This document shows, in pieces, positions 48,140 to 60,540 of a stretch of 64,000 bases of DNA; the first letter of the stretch is position 1; each line of letters begins with the position of its first letter. This DNA comes from Dugong dugon (taxonomy: Eukaryota; Chordata; Mammalia; Sirenia; Dugongidae), in contig CM057469.1 in assembly GCA_030035585.1 (NCBI GenBank), forward strand, positions 59,909,501 through 59,973,500, given 5' to 3'. A program made the position numbers and the translations under genes. The notes below the pieces were generated by a model. It saw only the letters and a program-made list of their open reading frames with translations, was not told the DNA's origin and searched no databases.

Positions 48140-48500
48140 CTCTTGCAACTCTACAGTTAATTCTCCACATAGCAGCCAGAATGACTTTTTAAAAGATGTA
48201 AATCAGATCTTATAATTCCACTGGTCTAATTTTCCCAAAATAGCTCATGTTAAATAAAATCCAAAGCAACTGCTGTGATATAGAAGTCCTGAGGTGATAC
48301 AGCTCCTCTCCTTTTCCAAGATGATAAGCTACCTCGAGTATCCCTTGTTTCCTTCCATTCCAGCTGTTCATCTTCCTGTGTTCCTCAAACACATCCAGAT
48401 CATTAATTCTTCACAACATTTTCATGTGTATCCACTTTCTGGATGGCTCTTCCTCCAGATTTGCATGTTTGCTCACTTCTTAAAGTTATTTTGCAACTGA
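48140..48500 (+). mobile_element. L2 LINE fragment
   Basis: 'cacatagcagccagaatgac', 'aatcagatcttataattcc', 'gctgttcatcttcctgtgt' and 'tggatggctcttcctccag' follow the L2 order. Confidence 0.6.
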
Positions 48501-48829
48501 GATGCATGATATAACCCAAGAAAGGTCCATTACAGATGGAAAGCAACACTGTACAAACTTATCCATGTTAAACATAAGAGGGAAATGTAATTTTACGTGA
48601 ATGCAGAAACTATAGATCTTATTTTTAGAATAACATAAAAATTGATCAATGTTATGTCAGTTCTAGTAATTTTTTAATTAAAATGGTAAATAAAAAGCTA
48701 TAAAAATATCCATACAAGGATATTTTTGCTTGAAGAAATATTGAAGTCAGCTTGATATTCTCTAAAATATGGATGATAAGAGACTACAAGAGAGTTTAAA
48801 GAATAAACATTTCTATAGAGTTTATGAAC

Positions 48830-49040
48830 ACCAGATATTGTTCTATGTGACTTATGTATGTAAGTTAACATATTTACTCCTCACTTTATACTCTGATTTT
48901 TGTTACTATAATGAGAAAAATAAGTTTAAAAGACCTGCCCCAAATTCTCAGATTAGTCAGTGGCAGAGCTAGAACCTGAACAAAGCAATCTGGCAAAAGA
49001 GTAGATGTTATTTGTCACTGAACGATTCTGCCTCTGTAGA
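48830..49040 (-). repeat. MIR SINE
   Basis: 'tcagtggcagagctagaacc' after a worn 'agtttaaaagacctgcccca' block fits a reversed MIR. Confidence 0.55.
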
Positions 49041-49635
49041 CGTTTTTCAAGATAATAACATATATTTAAAAAGTTATGAAAGTATAACCACATTTTTACA
49101 CAAATAATTCTCACATTCTACCTTTTTTGGCCAACTGCACCACTCCCGCCATGCCCAGATTTTGCAGCAAGTGAGTTATGCTAATTTTTTACATGCTGCT
49201 ATAAAAAAAAAAAGAAAGCATAGAGTGCTTACTAACATACCTGGGATGGGGGTGAGAGGGCAAGTTTGACAAAATAATGTAGAATAATGTTGCATAAAAA
49301 TACAGTATATTCACTTGGCCTGTACTTACATATGTATATGAAGCGACTCCTGTTGTGGTTACACCCCTGGACTCTCTCTGCCACACTTATTAACTCTTCG
49401 TCAAGAAGGATTTGAGGAGAAGAAGCTATTCAAGTAAATCTCAGCTCTTTCTCAAGTTCTCTTTATCTGTTTCCATGATTCTTCCTGCAGAGAGGGCGGT
49501 TTCTACTCAGACTTCGGTTGTACAGCAAAATTAGTAATTAGATACTCCTTTCTGGAGGAAGACCATGGTTTTGTAGTTCTGCCTGACAGAGTGGATCAGT
49601 CTATCTAATAATGTAGTTCAGTATTAAGAATCCAC
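49041..49635. other. Unannotated stretch
   Basis: An A run lies at 49,202-49,213. No other feature is recognised. Confidence 0.5.
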
Positions 49636-49840
49636 TGTTGCCCTATCCCAATGCCATGGAGTCATTTCCAACTCATAGAACCCTGTGAGAGAGAATAGAA
49701 CTGCCCCATAGGGTTTCCTAGGCCGTAGGCTGTAAATCTTTATGGAAGCAGATGGCCATAACTTTCTCCCAGGAGCAGCAGGTGGGTTCCAACTGCAAAC
49801 TTTTCAGGTAGCAGCTGAGCACTTAACCACTGTGTGATCT
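49636..49840 (-). repeat. AfroSINE, long type
   Basis: Carries 'aactgccccatagggtttcc', the middle block 'ctttatggaagcagatggcc' and the reversed head 'ctgagcacttaaccactgtg'. Confidence 0.8.
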
Positions 49841-50934
49841 TAGCCTACTGTTGCTCTATAAAAAAGGCAAATCCTCCAAGAGTTATGTCAGAAGTAAAGC
49901 TGATTTTTTTTTTTTTTAATTCTACTTGCCAGAGTCCTTTGCTTTTTTCTTATCTGGAACAGTACTTAGATGGGAGAGAGAGGAATTTATTGAATCAATC
50001 AAACCCCAAGAATCAAGAGCAGGAAAATTGTTTCATCAAATTCCTATCACAATTGAAGACAGTAAAGCATAGAGGCAAATAAAAATATTTTTAATATGTT
50101 TCAAATCTCAATTATAAATGTCCACAATTATTCTTCAGATATAAATCATATAATGTAAAAAAATTAAATTAAAGAATTATTTGATCTGGGATGCCTGACT
50201 ACATGATGCTTGAACATCATTTCCTTGCTTTCCATGCCCAGCTCCAACCTACTTGACTCTTTTGATCCAGGCAGCTGCTGAGATCACTGGAATGATGGGA
50301 ATTGATGAGATACCTGGCTTATTTCAAATTTCTTTTAAAGAACCAAATCAACACTCCATATCCTGTGACACGAGCAATCAACAGGAGAGTCTGTTCACAC
50401 ACAAGAGTAAGAAGGAGAAGATAGAAGAGGTCCTGGGATTAATCTGACATCAGCGGGATATGTACATTAAGGGATGATTCAATGTCAACACTGTACAATT
50501 GTGTCAGAGCTCTGTGACTGAGGAAGACCGGATTAGAGCTGACTGGAGTAGTAATACTTCAATCTGACTGAAGTAGGAAAAAATACCCAGACAATAGATC
50601 AGAGCTGTTTCATTCAACTGTCTCTGCAGAGAACTGATAATTCACCCTTAAATTCCAACTCCACAGGGCAAGAACCACTGCACTTGTAATCACATGCAGA
50701 ATTCTTATCAATAGTGATAGTTGAATAAATGTATTTGACCCTCGATGAGCCAAAAGTGAATAGTAGCTGTCCATTTGAAGTTTCCCAAGTACAGGAGAAT
50801 CAATTTAAACAATCAGGACATAAAACTAATTACATAGATTTGTAGGCAGAGTAAAATGAACATCTTAAAAAAATAATGCAAACTACATGTTCACTTGTCC
50901 ATAAGGAGTTTAAGACTTTCCAAAACAGCATGAA
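49841..50934. other. Unannotated stretch
   Basis: A T run lies at 49,903-49,918. The 82- and 64-codon frames at 49,834-50,082 and 50,253-50,447 have no recognised domain. The sequence is more complex than the AT-rich gaps but shows no clear gene structure. Confidence 0.45.
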
Positions 50935-53030
50935 GAGCAACTGTACATATGGGCCTTGCCTGATGGAATACACAGGAATAAAATTGGCTACATCTGAGGG
51001 AAGAGATGATGGAGAAGCTCAATATCGTCAGTTAGAACAAGGCCAGGAGCCAATGGCAGAACAGATCATCAATTGCTCATATAGAAGTTCAAGCTGAAGT
51101 TGAAGAAAATTAAAACAAGTCCAAGATAGCCAAAGTACAACCTTGAGTATATCCCATCTGAATTTAGAGATCTTCTCAAGAATACATTTAACACACTGAA
51201 CGTTAGTGACTGAAGACCAGATGAGTAGTGGGATGACATCAAGGACATCATACATGAAGAAAGGAAGATGTCATTAAAAAGACAGAAAAGACCAAAATGG
51301 ATGTAAGAAGAGACTTGAAACTTGCTCTTGAAGGTAGAACTGCTGAAGAAAATGGAAGAAATGATGAAGGAAAATAGCTGAATGGAAGATTTTAAAGGGT
51401 GGCTTGAGAAGACAACGTAAAATATTATCATGAAATATTCAAAGACCTGGAGTTAAATGAAAACCAAAAGAGAAGAACATGCTCAGCGTCTCTCACACTG
51501 AAAGAACTGAAGAAAATATTCTATCCTCGAGTTGTAATATTGAAGGATTTTGTGGGCAAAATACTGAACGACACAGGAAGCATCAGAAGAAGATAGAATA
51601 CTTAGAATCACTGTACCAAAAAGAATTGGTCGATGTTCAGTCATTTCAGGAGGTAAGCATATAATCAAGAACCGATGGTATTGAAGGAAGAAGTCCTATC
51701 TCTACCGAAGTCATTGACAAAGCACAAGCCTCCAGGAATTGACAGAATATCAGTTGAGACATTCCAAAAACGGGATCCAGTGCTGGAGGGGCTCACTCAC
51801 CTATGCCAAGAAATTTGGAAGACAGTTACATCAAGAACTGACTTGGAGAGATACATGTTTGTGCCTATTCCAAAGAAAGGTGATTCGACAGAATGTGGAG
51901 ATTATGGAACAATACCATTACTATCACACACAAATAAATTTTTGTTGAAGATAATTCAAAAGCAGTTGCAGCAGTATATCAAGAGAGAACTACCGGAAAT
52001 TCAAGCTGGATTCAGAAGAGGATGTGGAACGACATTGCTGATGTCAGATGGCTCTTGGTTGAAAGCAGAGAATACCAGAAAGATGTTTTCTTGCATTCTA
52101 TTGACTTTGCAAATGTATTCAACTGTGTGGATCATAACAAATTATAGATAACATTTCAAAGAATGGGAATTCCATAACACTTAATTGTGCTCATGAGGAA
52201 CCTGTATATAGAAAAAGAGACAGTTGTTTAAAGAGAACAAGGGGATACTGCATGGTTTAAAGTCAGGAAAGGTGTGCATCAAGGTTGTATCCTTTCACTA
52301 TACTTATTCAATCTGTATGCTGAGCAAATGATCAGAGACTCTGGACCATGTGAAGGAGAACACAGCATCAGGATTGGAGGAAGACTCATTAACAACCTGA
52401 GATATATAAATGACACAACCTTCCTTGCTGACAGTGAAGAGGACATGAAGCACTTACTGCTGAAGATCAAAGACCACAGCCTTCAGTATGGATTATACGT
52501 CAACACAAAGATAGCAAAAAGTATCACAACTGGACCAATAAGTAACAACGTGATAAACAGAAAAAATATTGAAGTTGTCAAGAATTTTATTTTACTTGGA
52601 TCCACAATCAATGCCCATGGAGGCAGCAGTCAAGAAATTAAACAATGTATTGCACTGGGCAAATCTGCTGCAAAAGACATCTTTAGCATGTTAAAAAGCA
52701 AAGATTTCACTTCGAGGACTAAGGTATGCCTGAACCCAGCCACAGTATTTTCAATCTCCTCATATTTCTGTAAAAGCAGGATATTGCATAAGGAAGACCA
52801 AAGAATTGAGGCCTTCAAATTGTGGATTTGGAAGGAATATTGAAGAAATCATGGACTGCCAGAAGAGCGAACGAATCTGTCTTGGAAGAAGTACAACCAG
52901 AATGCTCCTTAGAAACAAGGATAGGTAACTTTGTCTCACATATATTGGACATGTTATCAAGAGGGAACAGTTCCTGGAGAAGGATGTCATGCTTGGTACA
53001 GTAGAGGGTCAGCAAAAAAAAAAGGAAGAC
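50935..53030 (+). mobile_element. BovB-type RTE LINE, interrupted by L1
   Basis: This is the longest BovB piece in the window, from the end of the endonuclease domain through the reverse transcriptase to the C-terminus. Its last ~155 bp resume at 61,722. Frame 51,675-52,151 covers the RT fingers (PIPKKGDSTECGDYG, then QAGFRRGCGTT). Frame 52,274-52,843 covers the palm (QGCILSLYLFNLYAEQ, then RYINDTTFLADSEED). There the catalytic YADD is changed to YIND, which should destroy polymerase activity. Further frame breaks separate the domains. The 5' third is missing. Confidence 0.9.
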
Positions 53031-54669
53031 TGCCGACTTCTGGAAAAATGGTGCTCTAGGAAGAAGCACCACACCGTCCTTTCACGACAAAGATCTGAAA
53101 AACTAAGCCAAACAGAGAAAACAGCAATCCTGAAAACCTAAAACATCGAATGAAGAGATAAAGAAATCAGAAAAGCACCAAATGGAGAGAAAACTGACAG
53201 AAGAAGGAGAGCGAGGAGAGATTCTTGCAAGGGTCCCCTATCAGCTACTCTGCAGATCCACCATTTTGGACTCCTAATAGAGACCAGCAAATAGGGGTAC
53301 GAGAAAGCTGCCTCACGGAGCTTCCAGGGGGAGACAAAACAACCGGAAATTTGCGATATACGCTTTCACACTCCCCGCCGTTCTTCACCCCCACTCAGCC
53401 TCCTCTGCTTCCCGTGGCCAGAGTCTCTTGTCTGGGAACCACCAGCTGTTTGGATTCCACCCGACCACACTGGCCAGCTCCCTGAGTGCCATTTGTTGGC
53501 TGCTGGTGTTGCTTTTTCCCACTTCTTTTGATTTCTTCCTTACCTCTCACTGCTTCCCGCACCTTTTGCTCAAATACCTGGCTCCGTGCGCCATCTTTGC
53601 TTCTTCCTGAGAGGCTGCAGAGCTCCGCTTGAGTGTGGAACTGCTTACAGGGCTGGGCTGCAATGCAGGTGGGATCCCTGGGATATTGTTTGTTTGTTCG
53701 TTTGTTTGTTTGTTTTGAATTGTCTGTTTTCTTCTCCTTTTCTGGAATTGGGAGCCTGTTCTGGCTCAGCGGTGCTGCACGGCTTGGGACCTACCCTCTC
53801 AGCTTGCAGAGACATGCAGAGGGATCCCTGAAGCCATTTCTTTTTTTAGGGTTTTTTTTTTTTTCCTGTTTTTTGGGGGATTTTTCTTGTTCTTTTTTTC
53901 TTTTTTTTAAACTTGTTTTGTTTTCCTTTCCCTCTTTTTGCCTTTTTGTCTTTCTTCATTACTCCGTTACTTGTCTCTCTATCTCTTCCTTCTCTTCCTG
54001 GCCCTGAATACTTGGTGCTGAATACCTCTATGGCTTCTAGCCAGGCTGTACTGCAACACCCGAGAACAACTTCCCCAGACCTCATAGCCACAGTGGTGCG
54101 ATCCCTGGGAGAGCTGATGTTTTTTTCCTTTCTGATTTTTATTTATTCATTCTTTTCTTTTCTTCTTCTTCCTCTTTCTGTTTTTCTCCATTTCATAGTC
54201 TCTCATCTCTCCGCTCCAATGGCAAGCTCCCCTAGCACACTTTTTTGTTTGTATCTTTTTGGCTCCTGTTCCTATCTCTTCCCTCCCATATCCATCTTAG
54301 CTCCACACATAACAGTCTCCCCCCTCCATCCTGCCTACCTGCACCATGCACTTAACATCACACCACCAAGCAGCACAGGCACAGCCTACTGGAACCTGTT
54401 CTGCACTGATTACCGACCTGCCCTGGTGGCTGCAGTAAGTGTCACAAACAACCTGTCCCAGTAACTCCTCTTCAGCTAGACCTGCCCTGCTATACCATAT
54501 CTGAGTGACTGACCCTGCCAATTGAGAAGGAAGTGAAAAGTATTGTGCCCACAGATGAGCAAACAACAAAGAACACACAGCCCGCCTGCTCAGACATAGC
54601 CAAATTAAAAAAAAAAAAAGCACAAAACAAACAAATCTACAATCAATAAATGAGAAAAATAACTACTGA
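53031..54669 (+). promoter_or_regulatory. L1 5' UTR
   Basis: This region precedes ORF1 and in L1 elements holds the internal RNA polymerase II promoter. It has GC-richer parts than its surroundings and long pyrimidine-rich runs between 53,840 and 54,200. Open frames of 60-183 codons here follow from the low stop density of pyrimidine-rich DNA and show no domain. Whether any promoter activity remains cannot be read from the sequence. Confidence 0.65.
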
Positions 54670-55682
54670 ATGCCCCGAAGACAGCAGACAGTATCAAAAC
54701 ATTTACAAAAACAGGACAGGATGATTCCAGTAGGCATCCAAAATAAAACACCAGATTACCTTCCAGTGGAAGAAAAGGCATTAAAACTACCTGATAGGGA
54801 ATTCAAATCTCTGATACTCAGAATTATCCAAGAGTTGAAGCAAAAGCAGACAAAAATGAGGAAAAAAATAAACAAATTCATGGAAAATATGGACAAAAAA
54901 TGGAAGAATTCAGGAAAATAATGCAGGAACAAAATGCTAAAATAAATTCACAACTAGAAATTATACAAAAACAACAATAAGAAATCCAAAAGATAAACAA
55001 CAAGATTTCCGAAATGGACAGTGTCATAGAAGGGCTGAAGAGCAGATTTGAAACAGTGGAAGACAGGATCAGTGGAATTGAAGACAAACACTTGGATACA
55101 ACTCTGTTTGAGGAAAACTCAGAAAAATAAACAAAGAAAAATAAAGAGACCCTGAGAGTTATGTGGGATACAATCAAAAGCAAAAATTTGTGAGTGATCA
55201 GAGTTCCAGAACAGGGGGAGAAAACAGAAAACACAGACAGGGTCGTTGTAGAACTCATGACAGAAAACTTCCCGAATATCATGAAAGATGAAAAGCTGGC
55301 CATCCAAGAAGCTCAATGAACCTCTTATAGGATAGACCCCAAAAGAATATCACCAAGGCATATCATAATCAAACTGGTCAAAACCAAAGACAAACAAGGA
55401 ATCCTGAGAGCAGCTCATGAAAAACAAGAAGTCAGATACAGAGGAGAAACAGTAAGACTAAGCTCAGATTATTCGGCAGAAACCACGCAAGCAAAAAGGC
55501 AATGAGATGACATATATAAAACCTTGAAGGAAAAAAAATTGCCAGCCAAGAATAATATATCCTCCAAAACTCTCATTCAAATATGTTGGAGAAATTAGGA
55601 CATTTCCAGATAAACAGAAATTAAGGGAATATGTAAAAACCAAACCAAACATATAAGAATTATTAATGTGAGTTCTTTGATC
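54670..55682 (+). pseudogene. L1 ORF1 (RNA-binding chaperone), broken
   Basis: Starts with ATG at 54,670 (MPRRQQTVSKHL) and stays open for 83 codons, then shifts frame. The next frame reads a coiled-coil stretch (EMDSVIEGLKSRFETVEDR at about 55,010-55,070). The RNA-recognition and C-terminal parts follow (ENFPNIMKDEKLAIQEAQ, then SPRHIIIKLVKTKDKQGILRA at about 55,350-55,415). At least four in-frame stops interrupt it. ORF1p normally coats L1 RNA as a trimer and is needed for retrotransposition. Confidence 0.85.
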
Positions 55683-56142
55683 TGAGGACAACAAATTCAG
55701 CTCACAGCCTGAATCTAGGACACAGAATTGTACCGGCCAGTTACTAGTCTATGAAATGAACTCTCAAGGACTATCCAAAACCAAAAGAAATACAACAGGG
55801 AATCACAGCAGTTAATCTGTAAATGACAACAACATCAGAACAATAAAAGAAGGAATAAATGGTGTAGGTATAGAACCTTCTAATGGACAGGAAGGCAAGT
55901 GATACCAACTAATAATAGACCGCTACAAACTTAGAAAGATAAGGCTAAATTTCATGGTAACCACAAACAATGTTAACAAATATACCCATAAAAATAAAGA
56001 TGAAAAACATAAAGTCTCAGCAAAAACAAAACCTACAAAAACAAAAGAAATGAAAAAAAAAAAATCCACAAACAAAAGTAATTCACAGGAGAGTAAGAAG
56101 AACAAAGAAAAGTTCAGCACCACAAAAAAAAAGCACTACAAA

Positions 56143-59100
56143 ATGACAGCAACAAACTCACATCTATCAATAATTACACTGAATGTAAATGGACTCAATG
56201 CACCCATAAAGAGATGTAGAGTAGCAGAATGGATAAGAAGACAGGATCCATCAATATGCTGTCTATAAGAGACACACCTTAGAAATAAAGATGTGAATTT
56301 ATTAAAAGTCAAAGGTTGGAAAAAAAATATATCAAGCTAACAACTACCAAAAAAGAGCAGGAGTGGCAATACTAAACTCAGACAAAATAGACTTTAAAAC
56401 AAAATCCACCATAAAAAACAAAGAGGAACACTATATAATGATTACGGGGATGATCCATCATGAAGATATAACCATAATAAACATCTACGCACCCAATGAC
56501 AGGGCTCCAAAATACATAAAACAAACTCTAACAGCACTGAAAAGAGAAATTGACAGTTCCACTATAATAGTAGGAGACTTCAACACACCACTCTCAGTAA
56601 AGGTCAGAACAACTAAAAAGAAACTCAACAAAGATACAGAAGACCTAAAGGGCACAATCAGCCAACTAGACCTCATAGACATATATAGAACACTCCATCC
56701 AACAGCTGCAAAGTACACATTCTTTTCCAATGCACATGGAACGTTCTCCAGAATAGACTACATCTTAGGCCACAGAGCAATCCTTAACAAGATCCAAAAC
56801 CTTGAGATAATTCAAAGTATCTTCTCTGACCACAATGGCATCAAGGTAGAAATTAACAACAGAAAGATCAAGGAAAAAAAAAATTACATGGAAACTCAAT
56901 AATACCCTGCTTACACATCACTTGGTAATAGAAGAAATCAGAGATGAACCAAAAAAAATTCCTAGAATCAAACGAGAATGAAAACACATCACACCAAAAC
57001 CTTTGGAACACAGCAAAGGCAGTCCTCAGAGGACAATTTATAGCAATAGATGCACATATCAAAAAAGAAGAAAGGGACAATATCAAAACATTAACTACAC
57101 AACTCAAACAAATAGAAAGAGAACAGCAGAAAAAGCAGCCACTGGAAGAAAGGAAATAATAAAGATCAGAGCAGAAATAAATGAAATATAGAACAGAAAA
57201 ACAATAGAAAGAATCAACAAAACTAAAAGTTGGTTCTTTGAAAGAATCAACAAAACTAAAAGTTGATTCTTTGAAAGAATCAACAAAATCGACAAACCAC
57301 TGGCCAGAATGACAAAAGGAAAATAGGAGAGGATGCAAATAATGCAAATAAGAAACGACATGGGTGACATTACAACAGACCCAACTGAAATAAAAACGAT
57401 CATAACAGAATATTATGAAAAACTATACTCCAACAAATTTGAAAACCTAGAGGAAATGGATAAATTTCTAGAAACATGTTACCTACCCAAATGACAACAA
57501 AGTGATGTTGAAAATCTGAACAGACCCATAACAAGAGAAGAGATTGAAAAGGTAATAAAAAAAAAACTCCCAACAACAACAAAAAAAAAAAGCCCTGGCT
57601 CAGATGGCTTCACTGGAGAATTCTACAAAACATTTACAGAAGAGCTTGTACCAGTACTCCTCAAGCCATTTCAGAGCATAGAAAAGGAAGCAACACTTTC
57701 AAATTCATTCCATGAAGCCAGCATCACGCTGATACCAAAACCAAGCAAAGACACCACAAAAAAAAGAAAATTACAGACCAATATCTCTCATGAATATAGA
57801 TGCAAAACTTCTCAACAAAATTCTAGCCAGTAGAATTCAGCATCATATAAAAAAAATAATACACCACGACCAAGTAGGATTCATACCGGGTATGCAAGGA
57901 TGGTTCAACATTAGAAAGTCAATCATTGTAATCCACCACATAAATAAAAGGAAAGAAAAGAATCACATGATCTTCTCAATTGACATGGAAAAGGCATTCG
58001 ACAAAGTCCAACACCCATTCTTGAGAAAAACTCTCAATTAAATAGGTACAGAAGGGAAATTTCTCAACATAATAAAGGGCATCTATGCAAAACCAATAGC
58101 CAACATCATTGTTAATAGAGAGAGGCTGAAAACATTCCCCTTGAGAACAGGAACAAGACAAGACTGTCCTTGTCTCAGTCATCTAGCGCTGCTCTAACAG
58201 AAGTACCACAAGTGGATGGTTTCAAAAGAGGGAAATTTATTGTCTTCACAGTCCAGTAGGCTACATGTCCAAATTCAGGGCATTAGCTCCAGGAAAAGGC
58301 TCTCTCTCTGTCAGCTCTGGAGAAAGGTCCTTGTGATGCCTCAGTCTTTCCTTGGTCAGGGAGCATCTCAGCACAGGAACCTCAGGTCCAAAGGATGCGC
58401 TCTGCTCCCAGCACTGCTTTCTTGGTGGTGTGAGGTTCCCATGTGTCTCCGCTCTCTTCTGTGTTTTATATCTCAAAAGAGATTGCATTAAGACACTAAT
58501 GTTCTCAACCTCATCAGTAAATCCTCATCACAGTGATAGAATTTATAACACATAAGGAGATCACATATAATCTCATCATAGTGGTAGAGTTTACAACGCA
58601 TAAGGAAATCACATCAGATAACACAGTCATACAATACTGGGAATCATGACCCAGCCGAGCTGACAGATATTTCTTGGGGACACAACTCAATTCATGACAC
58701 CCTTTATCACCACTCCTTTTTAACATTGTGCTGGATGTTCTAGCTAGAGCAATAAGTCAAGAAAAAGAAATAAACGGCATCCAAATTAGTAATGAAGAAG
58801 TTAAACTGTCCCTGTTAGCAGAAGATATGATACTATACACAGAAAACCCTAAAGACTCCACCAGAAATCTACTGGAACTAATAGAAAGATTCAGCAGAGT
58901 AGCAGGATACAAGATAAACATACAAAAATATGTTGGATTCGTAGACACCAATAAAGAGAACGATGAAAAGGAAATCAGGAAAACAATACCATTAATAATA
59001 GCCCCTAAAAAAATAAAATACTTAGGAATAAACCTAAACAGGGATGTAAAAGACCTGTACAAAAAAAACTAGAAAGCACTATTGCAAAAAACCCACAGGG

Positions 59101-60540
59101 ATCTACATAAATGAAAAAACGTACCATGCTCGTGGATAGGTAGACTCAACATTGTGAAAATGACAATTCTACCCAAAGCAATTTACAAATACAGTGCAAT
59201 CCCAATCCAAATACTAACAACATTCTTCATAGAGATGGAAAAACTAATCATTAACTTTATATGGAAAGGGAATAATCCCCGAATAAGTAAAGCGCTACTG
59301 AGGAAGAAGAATGAAGTTGCAGGACTCACACTACCAGACCTCAGAACCTACTATTCAGCTACTGCAGTCAAAACAGCCTGGTACTGGTACAACGACAGAT
59401 ACATTGACCAACGGAACAGAATTAAGAACCCCGATGTAAATCCATCCACCTACGGTCACCTGATCTTCGACAAGGGCCCAAAGTCCATCAAATGGGGAAA
59501 AGACAGTCTTTTTAACAAATGATGCTGGCAAAACTGGATACCCATCTGCAAAATCATGAAACAGGACCCATACCTCTCACAGTATACAAAAACTAAATCA
59601 AAATGGATCAAAGACCTAAACATAAAGTCAAAAACTATAACGGTCATAGAAGAAAAACAGGACCAATGCTACAGGCCCTAATACAGGGCATTAACAGGAT
59701 ACAAACCATAACCATCAACAAACAAACCCCAGAAGATAAGCTAGATAACTGGGATCTTCTAGAAATCAAACACCTATGCTCTTCAAAAGACTTCACCAAA
59801 AGAGTAAAAAGAGACTCTACAGACTGGGAAAAATTTTTTGGACAGTAGAAGTCAGACAAAGGTCTAATCTCCATAATCTTCAAGAAAATCCAACACCTCT
59901 ACAACAAAAAGACAAATAATCCAATTAAAAATGGACAAAGGAAATGAACAGACACTTCACCAAAGAAGACATTCAAGCGGCCAACAGGCACATGAGGAAA
60001 TGCTCGAGATCACTAGCCATTAGAGAAATGCAAATTAAAACCACAATGAGATACCATTTCACCCCAGCATTACTGGCACGAATCAAAAACACTGGAAATA
60101 ACAAATGTTGGAGGGGCTGCGGGGAGATGGGAACTCTTATGCACTGCTGGTGGGAATGCAAAATGATACAACCATTTTGGAAAATGATATGGTGCTTCCT
60201 TAGAAAGCTAGAAATAGAAATACCATATGATCCAGCAATTCCACTCCTAGGAATATATCCTAGAGAAATAAGGGTCTTCACTCGAATAGACATATGCACA
60301 CCTATGTTCATGGCAGCATTGTTCACAATAGCAAAAAGATGGAAACAACCTAGATACCCATCAACAGATGAATGGATAAACAAACTATGGTACATAAACA
60401 CAATGGAGTACTATGCAACAAGAAAGAACAATGATGAATCTGTGAAGCACCTCATAACATGGATGAAACTGGAGGACATTATGCTGAGTGAAATCAGTCA
60501 ATCACAAAAGGACAAATATTGTATGAGACCTTTATTGTAA
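56143..60540 (+). pseudogene. L1 ORF2 (endonuclease-reverse transcriptase), broken
   Basis: I chose the ATG at 56,143 because it opens SIITLNVNGLNAPIKR, the start of the endonuclease. A stop replaces the residue before ETH in the endonuclease active-site region at about 56,267. VGDFNTP (about 56,570) and SDHNGIKVEI (about 56,827) close that domain. The reverse transcriptase shows [26 protein letters not shown] (about 57,983) and [15 protein letters not shown] text resumed after the LTR. The F/YADD catalytic motif reads LAEDM at about 58,819, with one Asp lost. The Cys-rich C-terminus ([18 protein letters not shown], about 60,106) and a terminal open frame to 60,540 are preserved. Several frameshifts, the LTR and a 33-bp tandem duplication at 57,207-57,272 break it. 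Confidence 0.9.
58171..58699 (-). mobile_element. MaLR-like solo LTR inside L1 ORF2
   Basis: Ends TGTCTCAGTCATCTAGC and CACAACTCAATTCATGACA. L1 ORF2 continues on both sides: 'agactgtcct' before and 'ccctttatcaccactcct' after. The edges suggest a 4-5 bp target duplication with one mismatch. A ~35-bp stretch ('catcatagtggtagagttta') is partly repeated near its end. Confidence 0.85.

Noticed and set aside
51028..51431. Minus-strand frames of 75 and 120 codons
   Set aside because: They are antisense to the BovB coding region.
53225..54464. Several overlapping open frames of 60-183 codons, some with hydrophobic runs
   Set aside because: They fall in the pyrimidine-rich 5' UTR of the L1, follow from low stop density, and show no known domain.
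54878..55303. A 141-codon minus-strand frame with hydrophobic runs
   Set aside because: It is antisense to L1 ORF1, whose A-rich sense strand gives a Phe/Ser/Leu-rich shadow.
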